DNA of 64,000 nucleotides from Limnochordales bacterium (GTDB taxonomy: Bacteria > Bacillota > Limnochordia > Limnochordales > DUMU01), in NCBI GenBank assembly GCA_014896315.1, contig JADBKP010000006.1, forward strand, positions 1-64,000. The letters run 5' to 3'. This document shows positions 16,471-24,536 of the stretch, one piece after another. Position 1 is the first letter of the stretch. Every line of letters starts with the position of its first letter. Below the pieces are notes generated by a model that made no database searches, was not told where the DNA came from, and was given only the letters and a program-made list of their open reading frames with translations. The translations under genes were made by a program, and so were the position numbers.

Positions 16471-17241
16471 ATGAGGAGAATGATGAAAACCGGTATCATA
16501 AGCGTTGTCGGTCTTCTGCTGCTTGGGTTTACTCTTCTGGTCGATCCAGGTGCCGGCGTGATGGCTGCGGCGGCACCGGCCCAAGCCCCGCTCGAGATAA
16601 CGGTGCAGGGCGTGGGCGACTCCCGGGTGACTCCAGATATAGCCTACGTATGGATCGGTACCGAAACCAGGGCAGCTTCGGCGTCCGCGGCGCAAAAAGA
16701 GAGTGCAGCAGTGGTTGAACGGTTACTGGGCGTACTTACCCGGTATGCCCCTGGCGACCGCATCAAGACCGTGGAGTTCTCGCTCTATCGCATGGAGGTC
16801 TGGAACGAGAGAGAACAGCGGAGCGTGCCCGGGGATTTCATCATCCGCCATGTGTTTGAAGTTCCGGTGCCGGATCTATCCAAGGTGGCGGTGGTGATCG
16901 ACGAGGGGATAGCCGCGGGGGCGACCGTGGTTCACAATGTACGGTACTCCGTGAACGATCCCAGAGGCGCTCAAGATGAGGCGTTGCAGGCAGCTTACGA
17001 GGACGCCCTGCGCAAGGCACGTCTTCTGGCCGCCCGGAGCGGGTACGTTCTCACCGGAGTGACCAGGATACAGGAGAGTTCCGTTATCGAGCCTGTCTTT
17101 GCTGCGGAAGGGGGAGCTGCCCTCCGGGCTGCTCCGGATGCCTTCATGCCCGGGCAGCTGAAGATCAGCGCCATGCTGTCTGTCACCTTCCGGGCGGTTC
17201 CCGTCGGAGCGGCCGAAGCTGAACCCTCCAGCCGCCAGTAA
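16471..17241 (+). CDS. secreted SIMPL-domain (DUF541) protein
   Basis: About 256 residues. An N-terminal signal peptide (GIISVVGLLLLGFTLLVDPGAGVMAAAAPAQA) leads into a SIMPL/DUF541 domain, recognisable from ITVQGVGDSRVTPDIAYVWIGTE and ALRKARLLAARSGYVLTGV. Members of this family (Oxidative-stress defence protein-like, BP26) form periplasmic or cell-surface channel-like oligomers; their molecular role is not established. ATG at 16471 has AGGAGG only 3 bases upstream, so ATG 16480 or 16483 may be used instead. It is 34 bases past aroF on the same strand and may be read through from it. Confidence 0.88.
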   Translation: MRRMMKTGIISVVGLLLLGFTLLVDPGAGVMAAAAPAQAPLEITVQGVGDSRVTPDIAYVWIGTETRAASASAAQKESAAVVERLLGVLTRYAPGDRIKTVEFSLYRMEVWNEREQRSVPGDFIIRHVFEVPVPDLSKVAVVIDEGIAAGATVVHNVRYSVNDPRGAQDEALQAAYEDALRKARLLAARSGYVLTGVTRIQESSVIEPVFAAEGGAALRAAPDAFMPGQLKISAMLSVTFRAVPVGAAEAEPSSRQ

Positions 17242-17325
17242 CGTCTGGGCGGCTTGACGCGGATCCTGGCTTGCCGGCAGGAGAGAGTTGCGGCTGCGTG
17301 CGGACCAAACGGCATGAGAACGAAC

Positions 17326-17366
17326 GAAGCCGGTCGTCATATACCCAACGACCGGCTTCCCGTTTT
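17326..17366. terminator. bidirectional terminator between convergent genes
   Basis: A 12-bp perfect stem GAAGCCGGTCGT/ACGACCGGCTTC with a 10-base loop, followed by CCGTTTT on the plus strand, lies between the convergent SIMPL and ferredoxin genes. Confidence 0.8.
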
Positions 17367-17401
17367 CGGACGTTTGTCTTGCCGCCTTTTTCGGAGTCTG
17401 T

Positions 17402-17710
17402 TCACGCCTTCCTGCCGGGCGAGCCCCACTTGGCCTGAAACTCTTCCGCCGACAGCTTGTACCAGTCAGCATTCTTCTCAATGAACGACTGCATATCCTC
17501 GGGCACGTCATCGCCAGGATAGATGGCCGACACCGGGCATACCGGCTCGCAGGCGCCGCACTCGATGCATTCATCGGGATCGATGTAGAGCTGCTCAACT
17601 TCAGCGTATTGGTCTTCCGACTTGCCGGGATGGATGCAGTCGACAGGGCATACCTCTACGCAGGCGGTGTCTTTGGTGCCGATACAGGGTTGAGTGATCA
17701 CGAATGCCAC
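17402..17710 (-). CDS. fdxA: 7Fe ferredoxin (FdxA type)
   Basis: A 102-residue electron carrier. The first cluster motif CIGTKDTACVEVCPVDCI has the spacing seen in [3Fe-4S]/[4Fe-4S] ferredoxins of Thermus and mycobacteria. The second, CIECGACEPVCPV, binds a regular [4Fe-4S] cluster. The C-terminal tail (FIEKNADWYKLSAEEF) is the usual extension of this type. The start ATG at 17710 is preceded by AAGGAGGAA. It lies just downstream of the GlcD/GlcF-type oxidase genes on the same strand and could accept their electrons, which is an inference from position. Confidence 0.94.
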   Translation of the reverse strand: MAFVITQPCIGTKDTACVEVCPVDCIHPGKSEDQYAEVEQLYIDPDECIECGACEPVCPVSAIYPGDDVPEDMQSFIEKNADWYKLSAEEFQAKWGSPGRKA

Positions 17711-17762
17711 GGGCAGTTCCTCCTTGGGTTTCTTTTAGCCTGGCTATTATAACCCAAAACTA

Positions 17763-19292
17763 CTAGACCCGGAAAGGCAAGTTGGTCGAAGAGGCATGAC
17801 CGGCACCGGTGGCGGCGGCCACTTTCTCGTCGAGCGACGCAGATCGGACCGTGCCGGGGAAGGTCGCTGCCGGACGACTCCGATAACGCCGCTGCTCGGC
17901 CGGGGGATGCTCGCTGTCATCGAGAAGCTGCAGTATGTGAACGGCCTCCGCTTTCATTCCCGCTTCGACCAGACCGTCCTCAAGCTGCATTATGCAGGCC
18001 GGGCAGGCGGTCGCCACCAGGTCTGCTCCGGTTTCGGCAATGGCCTGCAGTTTGCGACGACGGATGGCAGAAGAGAGGTCCGGATGTTCCAGGAAATAGA
18101 TACCCGCTCCGCCGCAGCAGCGGTCCGCCTCCTTCATCTCTACCAGATGGATGCCGGGCAGCCGCCGCAAGAGCTCCCGCGGCTGCCGGTGCACCGCAAG
18201 ACCCCGGACCAGGTGACAGGGGTCATGGTAGGTGACCGTCATAGATCCGCCTACTGGGAACGGGCCGGGCTGAAAATCCAGGGCGTCGATCAGGTAGGCG
18301 GTGGCGTCTTGGATACGTTCGGCGACTCGCGCAAGACGCCCGCGCACGGCCGGTTCGTTGACAAAGAGGGCAGCAGCGTGGTGGGCGAGCTGTGAACCGC
18401 AGGAGGCACAGGCGGTCAGGATCCTCTCGACTCCGGCTTCTAGCAGATCCTCCATGATCTGCAGATTGTGGAGCACCTGCCGGCGAGCGGTTGCCCAGGC
18501 CCCGTGGACCTGTGCGGGCAGGCCGCAGCAGACCCACCCGGAGGGAGTGATCATCGCCACGCCCCGCTTGGCCAGGAGGTTGTGCAGCGCAATCCCCACG
18601 TCCGTATAGGCCACGGAAAGAAGGCAACCCGGGAAAAAGGCCACCCGCCTGTGCGGGCCTTCGGGGCCGGGCAGGTGACGGAGTCGCACCGCCAGCGGCA
18701 CTCGTGCCGCCCGGGGGAGTACCCGGCGCGCGATGAGGGGTAAGCGCCACCTTGGCCGCTGGTGGCCCGTCCCGTCGGCTGATCCCCGGGAAAGGTTCTG
18801 GAAAAGGAGCCTTTGACCGAAGGAGGCAAGTCGTGCTCCGAAAACGAGGAGGGGTGAATGGGCGAGCACTCCCTGAATCGCCACGCGCTTTATCGCCGGC
18901 ATTCCATGGCGCCTGACGAAATCGGCTCGGGCGGCAGAGATAATGGTCGTGATGGGTATTCCGGCCGGGCAAGCGCTTTCGCAGGCGAGGCAGGCCAGGC
19001 AGGAGAAGAGAGGTTCCCGTAAATCACTGGCATCGACCTGCAGGCGGTACGGTGGCACGCATCCACGGTTATGCTGCCCAGCGGCGCTCGACTCCCCGGC
19101 AGCTGGCTTGGTGATGAACGGAGCGGGTAAGGGGTTGACCTGTTGCTGGATCAGGTTGAGCCGTCCCCGGGCCACGTACTCTTCGCGTGCGGTTTCCCGG
19201 TAGGTGGGACAGACCGCCATGCAAAAGCCGCAGCGAAGGCAACGGTCTAGATCGGCGAGAAAGGGGTGGATTGCCCCTGCCGCGGAGTTCAC
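17763..19292 (-). CDS. glcF: GlcF-like iron-sulfur oxidoreductase subunit
   Basis: 509 residues. Two ferredoxin-type motifs near the N-terminus (CLRCGFCMAVCP and CLACLACESACPAGIP) bind [4Fe-4S] clusters; two CCG domains follow (HDPCHL, CCGGAGIYF, CCGLPAQVHG, CASCGSQLAHH). This is the architecture of the glycolate/lactate oxidase iron-sulfur subunit, which passes electrons from the FAD subunit to quinones or another acceptor. It overlaps glcD by 4 bases (ATGA). The C-terminal 50 residues are low in conservation. Whether the substrate is glycolate, lactate or another 2-hydroxy acid is not visible. Confidence 0.9.
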   Translation of the reverse strand: MNSAAGAIHPFLADLDRCLRCGFCMAVCPTYRETAREEYVARGRLNLIQQQVNPLPAPFITKPAAGESSAAGQHNRGCVPPYRLQVDASDLREPLFSCLACLACESACPAGIPITTIISAARADFVRRHGMPAIKRVAIQGVLAHSPLLVFGARLASFGQRLLFQNLSRGSADGTGHQRPRWRLPLIARRVLPRAARVPLAVRLRHLPGPEGPHRRVAFFPGCLLSVAYTDVGIALHNLLAKRGVAMITPSGWVCCGLPAQVHGAWATARRQVLHNLQIMEDLLEAGVERILTACASCGSQLAHHAAALFVNEPAVRGRLARVAERIQDATAYLIDALDFQPGPFPVGGSMTVTYHDPCHLVRGLAVHRQPRELLRRLPGIHLVEMKEADRCCGGAGIYFLEHPDLSSAIRRRKLQAIAETGADLVATACPACIMQLEDGLVEAGMKAEAVHILQLLDDSEHPPAEQRRYRSRPAATFPGTVRSASLDEKVAAATGAGHASSTNLPFRV

Positions 19293-20698
19293 GGGATCAC
19301 CCCCAGGGCTTTGCCTGGGTTGAGCAACCCTTGGGGGTCAAACACCCGTTTAATCTCACGCTGCAGCGTGATGACGGTACGATCCAGCTGACGGTGGAGA
19401 AAGCGGTTCTTGGCCAGACCTATGCCGTGTTCGCCGGAGAGCACCCCTCCGAGCGCGAGAGCAGCGTCGAAAAGCTCGGCCACCGCTGCTTCTACCCGGC
19501 TTATCTGCTCCTGGTCCCGCAGGTCGCACAGGATCGTTGGGTGCAGGTTGCCGTCACCGGCATGGCCGAAGGTGCCAATCTCCAGCTGATAACGGGAGGC
19601 GATAGACTCGATGGCGGCGAACATGGCGGGGATCTGCCCCCGGGGAACGGTAACATCTTCGAGAATGGTCGCCGGCCGTCGCCGTGAGAGGGCCGCCAGA
19701 GCCGCACGTCGCGCGGACCAGATTCGCTCACGCGTGGACTCGTCCCGTGCCGCCTGCCATTCGCTGGCGCCGCTCCGGCTCAGCACCGCTTCTACCATAG
19801 CTGCTTCTGCCTCCACCTGGGCCGGCTGCCCGTCCACTTCGATCAACAGCATGGCAGCAAGCCCGGGGGGAAGGCCGAGATGGGCGAACTCCTCGACCGC
19901 CTGCAGGGTGATCCGGTCCATGATCTCCAGCGTGGCCGGCAAGACTCCCGCTTCCACAAGAGTTGGAACGGTAACGGCGGCCCGCTCTATATCGGTGAAA
20001 TAGGCGAGAAAGCTGCGCCGGGCCGCGGGCCGTGGGAGGAGCCGCAAGATGAGTTTGGTAAACAGAGCGAGAGTTCCTTCCGAGCCGCAAAGAAGCTGCG
20101 TGAGGTTGTACCCGGTGACGTTCTTCAGAGTTTGGCTGCCGGTCTGAATGACGCTCCCGTCGGCCAGGACGGCTTCCAGGCCTAGGACATAATCGCGGGT
20201 GACCCCGTACTTCAGCCCGCGCAATCCCCCGGCGTTCTCCGCAACATTGCCGCCCAGCGTCGAGACCGACTGGCTGCCCGGGTCAGGGGGAAAGAAAAGC
20301 CCCTGAGCCTCGACAGCCTGATGGAAATGGGCGGTCACAACCCCCGGCTCAACCACCGCTGTCTGGTTGGCAAGGTCGACGGAGAGAATCTTCTGCATGC
20401 GGGTGAAACAGATCACCACGCCGCCATCTACCGGGACGGTACCGCCACTCAGGTTGGTTCCCGCGCCTCTCGGAGTGATACCGAGGCCGGCCTCCGCACA
20501 GAGGCGCACCACTTCCGCCACCTCTTCGGTGGAGGCGGGAAGGAGGACGGCGGCGGGGAAGGCCCGGTAGCCAGGGGTAGAATCGTAAGCATAGCTCTCC
20601 CGGGCGACGGGATCGGTGAGACAGTACTCAGCGCCGACAATCTTTGCCAGTTGCTGCCGCAGGCCGGGGCTCAAGCTGGGTTCGCGCTGGACGGCCAC
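19289..20698 (-). CDS. glcD: FAD-linked 2-hydroxyacid oxidase, GlcD-like
   Basis: 469 residues of the FAD-binding PCMH/VAO family. The N-terminal FAD-binding domain shows PRGAGTNLSGGTVPVDGGVVI and GGNVAENAGGLRGLKYGVT. The C-terminal domain has GTFGHAGDGNLHPTILCD and GEHGIGLAKNRFL, both characteristic of GlcD and D-lactate dehydrogenase relatives. It oxidises a 2-hydroxy acid and hands electrons to the GlcF-like partner encoded immediately downstream with a 4-base overlap. The order PC4-like gene, glcD, glcF, fdxA is all on the minus strand, with a 196-base gap before glcD. Confidence 0.92.
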   Translation of the reverse strand: MAVQREPSLSPGLRQQLAKIVGAEYCLTDPVARESYAYDSTPGYRAFPAAVLLPASTEEVAEVVRLCAEAGLGITPRGAGTNLSGGTVPVDGGVVICFTRMQKILSVDLANQTAVVEPGVVTAHFHQAVEAQGLFFPPDPGSQSVSTLGGNVAENAGGLRGLKYGVTRDYVLGLEAVLADGSVIQTGSQTLKNVTGYNLTQLLCGSEGTLALFTKLILRLLPRPAARRSFLAYFTDIERAAVTVPTLVEAGVLPATLEIMDRITLQAVEEFAHLGLPPGLAAMLLIEVDGQPAQVEAEAAMVEAVLSRSGASEWQAARDESTRERIWSARRAALAALSRRRPATILEDVTVPRGQIPAMFAAIESIASRYQLEIGTFGHAGDGNLHPTILCDLRDQEQISRVEAAVAELFDAALALGGVLSGEHGIGLAKNRFLHRQLDRTVITLQREIKRVFDPQGLLNPGKALGVIP

Positions 20699-20894
20699 AA
20701 ACCCTACCTCCGTTTCGCAGGCGGATCAGATTGCACGCCCGGCGGGGATTTGCTTCCTTCTCCTACATTCCCGCACCAACCGTCTTTTCCTGCCGGAGGT
20801 AACGAGGTAAAGCAGGGGGTGCAGCTTTGCTCTCGCCTCTGCCCCCTGCCGCGCTGGTCCGGCAACATACTCTCCTGCGGCCTAGCCGTTTCTT

Positions 20895-21206
20895 TCACTC
20901 CGCTACGGCGGTGGCGTTGGCAGCGTGCGGCAGCTTCTGCCGAGCCTCTTCGAGAAGTTGCATCACTGCTGGCAGGAGATTGTCAGGGATGCTTATGCCT
21001 TTGGAAGGACGCATCTCGCCGTTGCTGCCGGGGTAGAAAGTACGGACATCTATATAGGTCCTCCCGCGTTTGGACACCCGTTTTACTCGGATGACCTCAC
21101 CTCTCGCGTTCTTGGAGACCTCGCCGATCATCTCTTCGCTGTCCCAGAAATCGCCCTCCACCGCGGGCGTGGAACGACCGTTGGTGCCCTGCTTATCCTC
21201 TGCCAC
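20895..21206 (-). CDS. PC4/YdbC-like ssDNA-binding protein
   Basis: 103 residues. The core from about residue 25 to 90 (IGEVSKNARGEVIRVKRVSKRGRTYIDVRTFY then GISIPDNLLPAVMQLLEEA) has the beta-sheet plus C-terminal helix pattern of the PC4 transcriptional-coactivator family, seen in Firmicutes as YdbC. These dimers bind single-stranded DNA; the cellular role in bacteria is unsettled, with proposals in transcription or repair. The start ATG 21206 is preceded by a GGAGTG-type site. It sits between cheR and glcD; co-transcription with the chemotaxis operon is possible because cheR ends upstream on the same strand only 60 bases away. Confidence 0.82.
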   Translation of the reverse strand: MAEDKQGTNGRSTPAVEGDFWDSEEMIGEVSKNARGEVIRVKRVSKRGRTYIDVRTFYPGSNGEMRPSKGISIPDNLLPAVMQLLEEARQKLPHAANATAVAE

Positions 21207-21266
21207 GCACCCACACTCCTTCCCGGAAGAAGTTGCCGGGTAACGGAGAGACTCCGATCCCCGGTA

Positions 21267-22151
21267 CTAGATTAGCCCGAAGTCCGCGGCAGATTGTGTC
21301 GAAACAAGGGACCCGGTCTTCTTTCTGTAGAAGAAGGGGGCAATCGGTTCAAGGCCCAGGGCCGCAGGCTGGAGAAGCGTCTCCGTCCCCCCCACAAAGA
21401 GAACGCCTCCCGGCCGGAGGCTTTGGGCCAGTCGCTGCTGAACTTGCTGTTTGGCTTTGGGAGTGAAGTAGATGACCACGTTGCGGCAGAGGATCAGATC
21501 CATACCGGTTGGGTAGGGATCGGCCAGAAGGTTGTGCTGCCGGAATCGTACCCGCTCCCGGATCTCCGGCAAGACCTCCCATACGACTTCGGCGGTCTCT
21601 TTCCCACCCCGGCCGGGTACTGATACCTTGACCGGTCGGAAGAACCGCCTGCGGCGGCTCTCCGACAGTCCAGCCATCTCGTGGCTCCGGTAGCGGCCCG
21701 ACATGGCCTGGGCCAGGGCGTCCGGATCGATGTCGGTGGCGAGGATGCGGAAGGGCAGAGGGAGTGCAAGCTCCGTAGCCAGGATGGCCAGGCTGTATGC
21801 TTCCGCTCCGATGGAACAGCCGGCGCTCCACATGCGCAGCACCGATCTACGTTCATCTACCAGAGAAGGCAGAATCCGCTGCCCCAGGGTATCCCATAAA
21901 GCAGGGTCGCGGAAGAATTCGGAGACGTTGATGGTGAGCAAAGTCCAAAGCTCTGCCGCCCTGGCACGGTCCTGGCGGACAAGCTCGGCGTAGGCGGCCA
22001 GGTCGGTGCAGCCCACCCGCCGCAGTTGTCCGGCCAGACGGCGGTAGAGCTGCCGCGGATTGTAGGCGGTGATATCGAGCCCGAGCAGCTCCCGGACGGT
22101 CTCTGCGAAGAGCGCAAATCCCGCCGGAGGTCTTGAGACGTCCTCAGTCAT
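21267..22151 (-). CDS. cheR: chemotaxis protein methyltransferase CheR
   Basis: Methylates glutamates on chemoreceptors using S-adenosylmethionine. The 294-residue protein has the small N-terminal helical domain (YNPRQLYRRLAGQLRRVGC) and the methyltransferase domain with INVSEFFRDPALW, MWSAGCSIGAEAYSLAIL, ILATDIDPDAL, ILCRNVVIYF and LFVGGTETL. It is the last gene of the cheW-cheA-cheC-cheD-cheB-cheR operon on the minus strand, 66 bases beyond cheB. No receptor genes are in the window. Confidence 0.96.
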   Translation of the reverse strand: MTEDVSRPPAGFALFAETVRELLGLDITAYNPRQLYRRLAGQLRRVGCTDLAAYAELVRQDRARAAELWTLLTINVSEFFRDPALWDTLGQRILPSLVDERRSVLRMWSAGCSIGAEAYSLAILATELALPLPFRILATDIDPDALAQAMSGRYRSHEMAGLSESRRRRFFRPVKVSVPGRGGKETAEVVWEVLPEIRERVRFRQHNLLADPYPTGMDLILCRNVVIYFTPKAKQQVQQRLAQSLRPGGVLFVGGTETLLQPAALGLEPIAPFFYRKKTGSLVSTQSAADFGLI

Positions 22152-22217
22152 GGAGCCACCTCATGCAATCTTTCGACCCTGCTACCGGACTCTGCCCGGT
22201 CTGCCCAGCTCGCCTTG

Positions 22218-23267
22218 TCAGCGGCTCAAAACCGTAACCGTCTGGATGAGGGCCGGGGCGATCTCCCCCAAAGGGCAGATGAGATCGGCATCCCCGGCTT
22301 CGGCGACCGCCCGCGGCATGCCGTAGACGACGCAGGTGGATTCGTCCTGTACGATAGCCCGCCCGCCTCGCTGGCGGATCAAGCGGACGCCCGCCGCTCC
22401 GTCCGAGCCCATTCCCGTGAGGATAACGGCGACAATGGGATCGGGATAGACCGCAGCGGCACTCTCCAACGTAACGTCGACCGCCGGGCGGACGTGGTGG
22501 CGGGGAGGGGCGGTGCTCAGGTCGACGCTGCGGCCGTCCGCCCTCAAGACGAGATGCGCTCCCCCGGGTGCAAGGAGTGCCTCCCCGGGAACGAGCCGGT
22601 CGCCGGGGGCCGCCTCCCGGACGCGAAAAGCAGAGAGGCTGTCGAGGCGTTCGGCCAGACTCCGGGTGAAGCCGGCCGGCATGTGCTGAACTACCAGCAG
22701 AGGGACGGGCAACAGGGCTGGATCGAGGACGGCAAAAAGCTCGCACAGGGCGGCCGGCCCACCGGTCGAGGCTCCCACGATGACCAACGGTCGATGGTGG
22801 CCTCCCATTGCTCTGGCGACCGCACCCGCCCTGGTTTGCTGTCTGGCCTTACTCGCCGGCACTGGCTTAGGCCGCGCCATGGCCGCCACTTTGACCTTCA
22901 GGGCCAGCTCCACACCCCAACGGGACAAGCCGCGAGAGTCCAGCGCCGTTCTCGGCTTCTGCATCACGTCGACGGCACCGCGGGCCAGCGCTTCCACAGA
23001 CGCCGGAGCTTCCTTTGCCGTCAGGTGGGAGAGCACGACAACCGGCGTCGGTCGCAGTTCCATGATGCGGGTCAACGCCTCCAGGCCGGACATGATCGGC
23101 ATCTCTATATCGAGCGTGACCACGTCCGGCTGCCGCTGCAACACAGCTTCCACGGCTTCCTCACCGTTGCGGGCGAGGCCGACCACCTCGATGCCGTGCT
23201 CCCGCAAGATCCGGCTGATCAGTTGGCGCATCAGCGCCGAGTCGTCACAGACCAAACAGCGAACCAT
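22218..23267 (-). CDS. cheB: chemotaxis methylesterase/response regulator CheB
   Basis: 349 residues from the ATG at 23267, with GAGGTG 9 bases upstream; the track start at 23282 lacks such a site. The receiver domain carries CDDSALMRQL and the phosphorylated Asp in VVTLDIEMPIMSG (about residue 53). A 40-residue linker leads to the C-terminal esterase with catalytic Ser in GASTGGPAAL, His in VVQHMPAGFT and Asp in GMGSDGAAG. It removes receptor methyl groups or deamidates glutamines after phosphorylation by CheA. The start overlaps the end of cheD by 23 bases, showing translational coupling. Confidence 0.96.
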   Translation of the reverse strand: MVRCLVCDDSALMRQLISRILREHGIEVVGLARNGEEAVEAVLQRQPDVVTLDIEMPIMSGLEALTRIMELRPTPVVVLSHLTAKEAPASVEALARGAVDVMQKPRTALDSRGLSRWGVELALKVKVAAMARPKPVPASKARQQTRAGAVARAMGGHHRPLVIVGASTGGPAALCELFAVLDPALLPVPLLVVQHMPAGFTRSLAERLDSLSAFRVREAAPGDRLVPGEALLAPGGAHLVLRADGRSVDLSTAPPRHHVRPAVDVTLESAAAVYPDPIVAVILTGMGSDGAAGVRLIRQRGGRAIVQDESTCVVYGMPRAVAEAGDADLICPLGEIAPALIQTVTVLSR

Positions 23268-23832
23268 CGTGCAGCACCTCATGGCGTTGTCCGCCCCGGG
23301 ATACCACGAGCAACCCGCGCTGAGGGTAACAGTAGAGCGTGCGTCCGAAAGTCCCTCCTACGGCCTCGCCGATCACCGGTATCCCCATGCGATGCAGCTC
23401 CTGGCGCAGGACCTCCACGTTGCGAGTTCCGATCGGTTCGGTCTGCTTCAGGGCCAGCACCTGCGCCCCGCCCACCAGCCAGGCGACGAGCCGGTCTTGT
23501 CTTGCTCCGCGTGCCACCATCCGTTCAACAAGGAAGGACGGTGCGGAAGTGGCATAACGGGTCAGGGGTGGCACGGGGATGTCGCCGGGGGGGTGGGGTA
23601 AGACGACATGCGCCATCGCGAGAATCCTCGTGCCGGGGTCGGCCAGGATGAGCGCTACACAACTGCCGAGGCCATAGCAGACGAATGCGGTAGCCGTGGA
23701 GGTGTTGTCACCAGATCCGGGGTTGGCGGTATACCCGGCCGTCGTTTGGGGGACGAAGATAGCGAAGTCGCCCAGCCCCACGTTACGAACCGTGGCAGCA
23801 TGGGAGTTCACAAAGAGTTCGAGATTTTGCAT
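23245..23832 (-). CDS. cheD: chemoreceptor glutamine deamidase CheD
   Basis: 195 residues. The catalytic Cys lies in CYGLGSCVALILAD and the His in ILAMAHVVLP, as in CheD of Bacillus and Thermotoga; the conserved LVERMVARGAR, KLVGGA-like WLVGGAQVL and GGTFGRTLYCYPQRG are also present. CheD deamidates receptor glutamines and, in Firmicutes, binds CheC to enhance its CheY-P phosphatase activity. It starts where cheC ends (1-base overlap at 23832), which fits the known CheC-CheD partnership. The N-terminus carries a ~30-residue extension relative to short homologues. Confidence 0.95.
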   Translation of the reverse strand: MQNLELFVNSHAATVRNVGLGDFAIFVPQTTAGYTANPGSGDNTSTATAFVCYGLGSCVALILADPGTRILAMAHVVLPHPPGDIPVPPLTRYATSAPSFLVERMVARGARQDRLVAWLVGGAQVLALKQTEPIGTRNVEVLRQELHRMGIPVIGEAVGGTFGRTLYCYPQRGLLVVSRGGQRHEVLHDGSLFGL

Positions 23833-24536
23833 TACGGAATGTCCCTCCGAACCAAGGACGGGTGGGAGGTGGAAAGCCAGATCAGGTAGGCCTGAACGTT
23901 TCGGTCACCGATGAGGAAAGTTGTATGAACCACCGGCACGAGATCGGCCACCGTGCCTGCCCTGCTCAAAAGGGAGGCGAGCACGGTCTCAAGAAGTGCG
24001 CCGGCCATATCGCATACGACGGATGGGGGAGAAGGTATAAGAGCTACCTCCAGCTTGTCCGCCATAACGTTCAAGAAGCTGGAGCCAACGATATTCTCCA
24101 CCTCGGCCAGCACCGACAAAGCCATATCGTCGGCGAGCAACTCGGAGATCGGTTCAGGTTCAACTGCGGGGTCAGGTGCCGCCCCGCCTGCCTCCTCATC
24201 TTCCGTGCCGAGCACCGGCCCTAGCATTCCGTACACCAGCTGACTTGCTGAGGTCGCGGGCAAAAGCAGCAGCGCCAGCCCCGGTAGCAGCCCTTCGATC
24301 TCCTGGCAGATGGCTACCACCAGCGTCTCCTCCGGCCCCACCAATCGGGGGAAGGTCGCCAGTGGGACGAAACTCTCTCCGGCCTCGGCTACCCGGACGG
24401 ATGTGCCGGTCAAGGCTGAAAGGGCCTCGCCGGCCTGCTTCAGTCCTTCGTGAACTGCCTGCTGCCACTCCGCATGGGAGAGCGTAAGTGCCGGATGGGA
24501 GTTGCACCGAGGCTTACTCTCATTGATGATTGACAT
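23832..24536 (-). CDS. cheC: CheY-P phosphatase CheC-family protein
   Basis: 234 residues. One phosphatase motif is clear: LAEVENIVGSSFLNVMADKL at about residue 145, with the Glu-x-x-Asn pair. The position of the first motif (EWQQAVHEGLKQAGEALSALTG) lacks the Glu-x-x-Asn pair, so only one of the two active sites normal for CheC appears usable. A 20-residue acidic/proline insert (GTEDEEAGGAAPDPAVEPEP) separates the halves. The start ATG 24536 lies inside the end of cheA with GGAGGTG upstream. It probably removes phosphate from CheY in complex with CheD; a CheX-like variant is the alternative. Confidence 0.85.
   Translation of the reverse strand: MSIINESKPRCNSHPALTLSHAEWQQAVHEGLKQAGEALSALTGTSVRVAEAGESFVPLATFPRLVGPEETLVVAICQEIEGLLPGLALLLLPATSASQLVYGMLGPVLGTEDEEAGGAAPDPAVEPEPISELLADDMALSVLAEVENIVGSSFLNVMADKLEVALIPSPPSVVCDMAGALLETVLASLLSRAGTVADLVPVVHTTFLIGDRNVQAYLIWLSTSHPSLVRRDIP

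Noticed and set aside
17796-18395. 199-aa plus-strand ORF opposite glcF
   Set aside because: Antisense shadow of the GlcF cysteine-rich domains with no motif of its own.
22215-23651. 478-aa plus-strand ORF opposite cheB/cheD
   Set aside because: A high-GC shadow of the chemotaxis genes; the minus-strand frame has clear CheB and CheD motifs.
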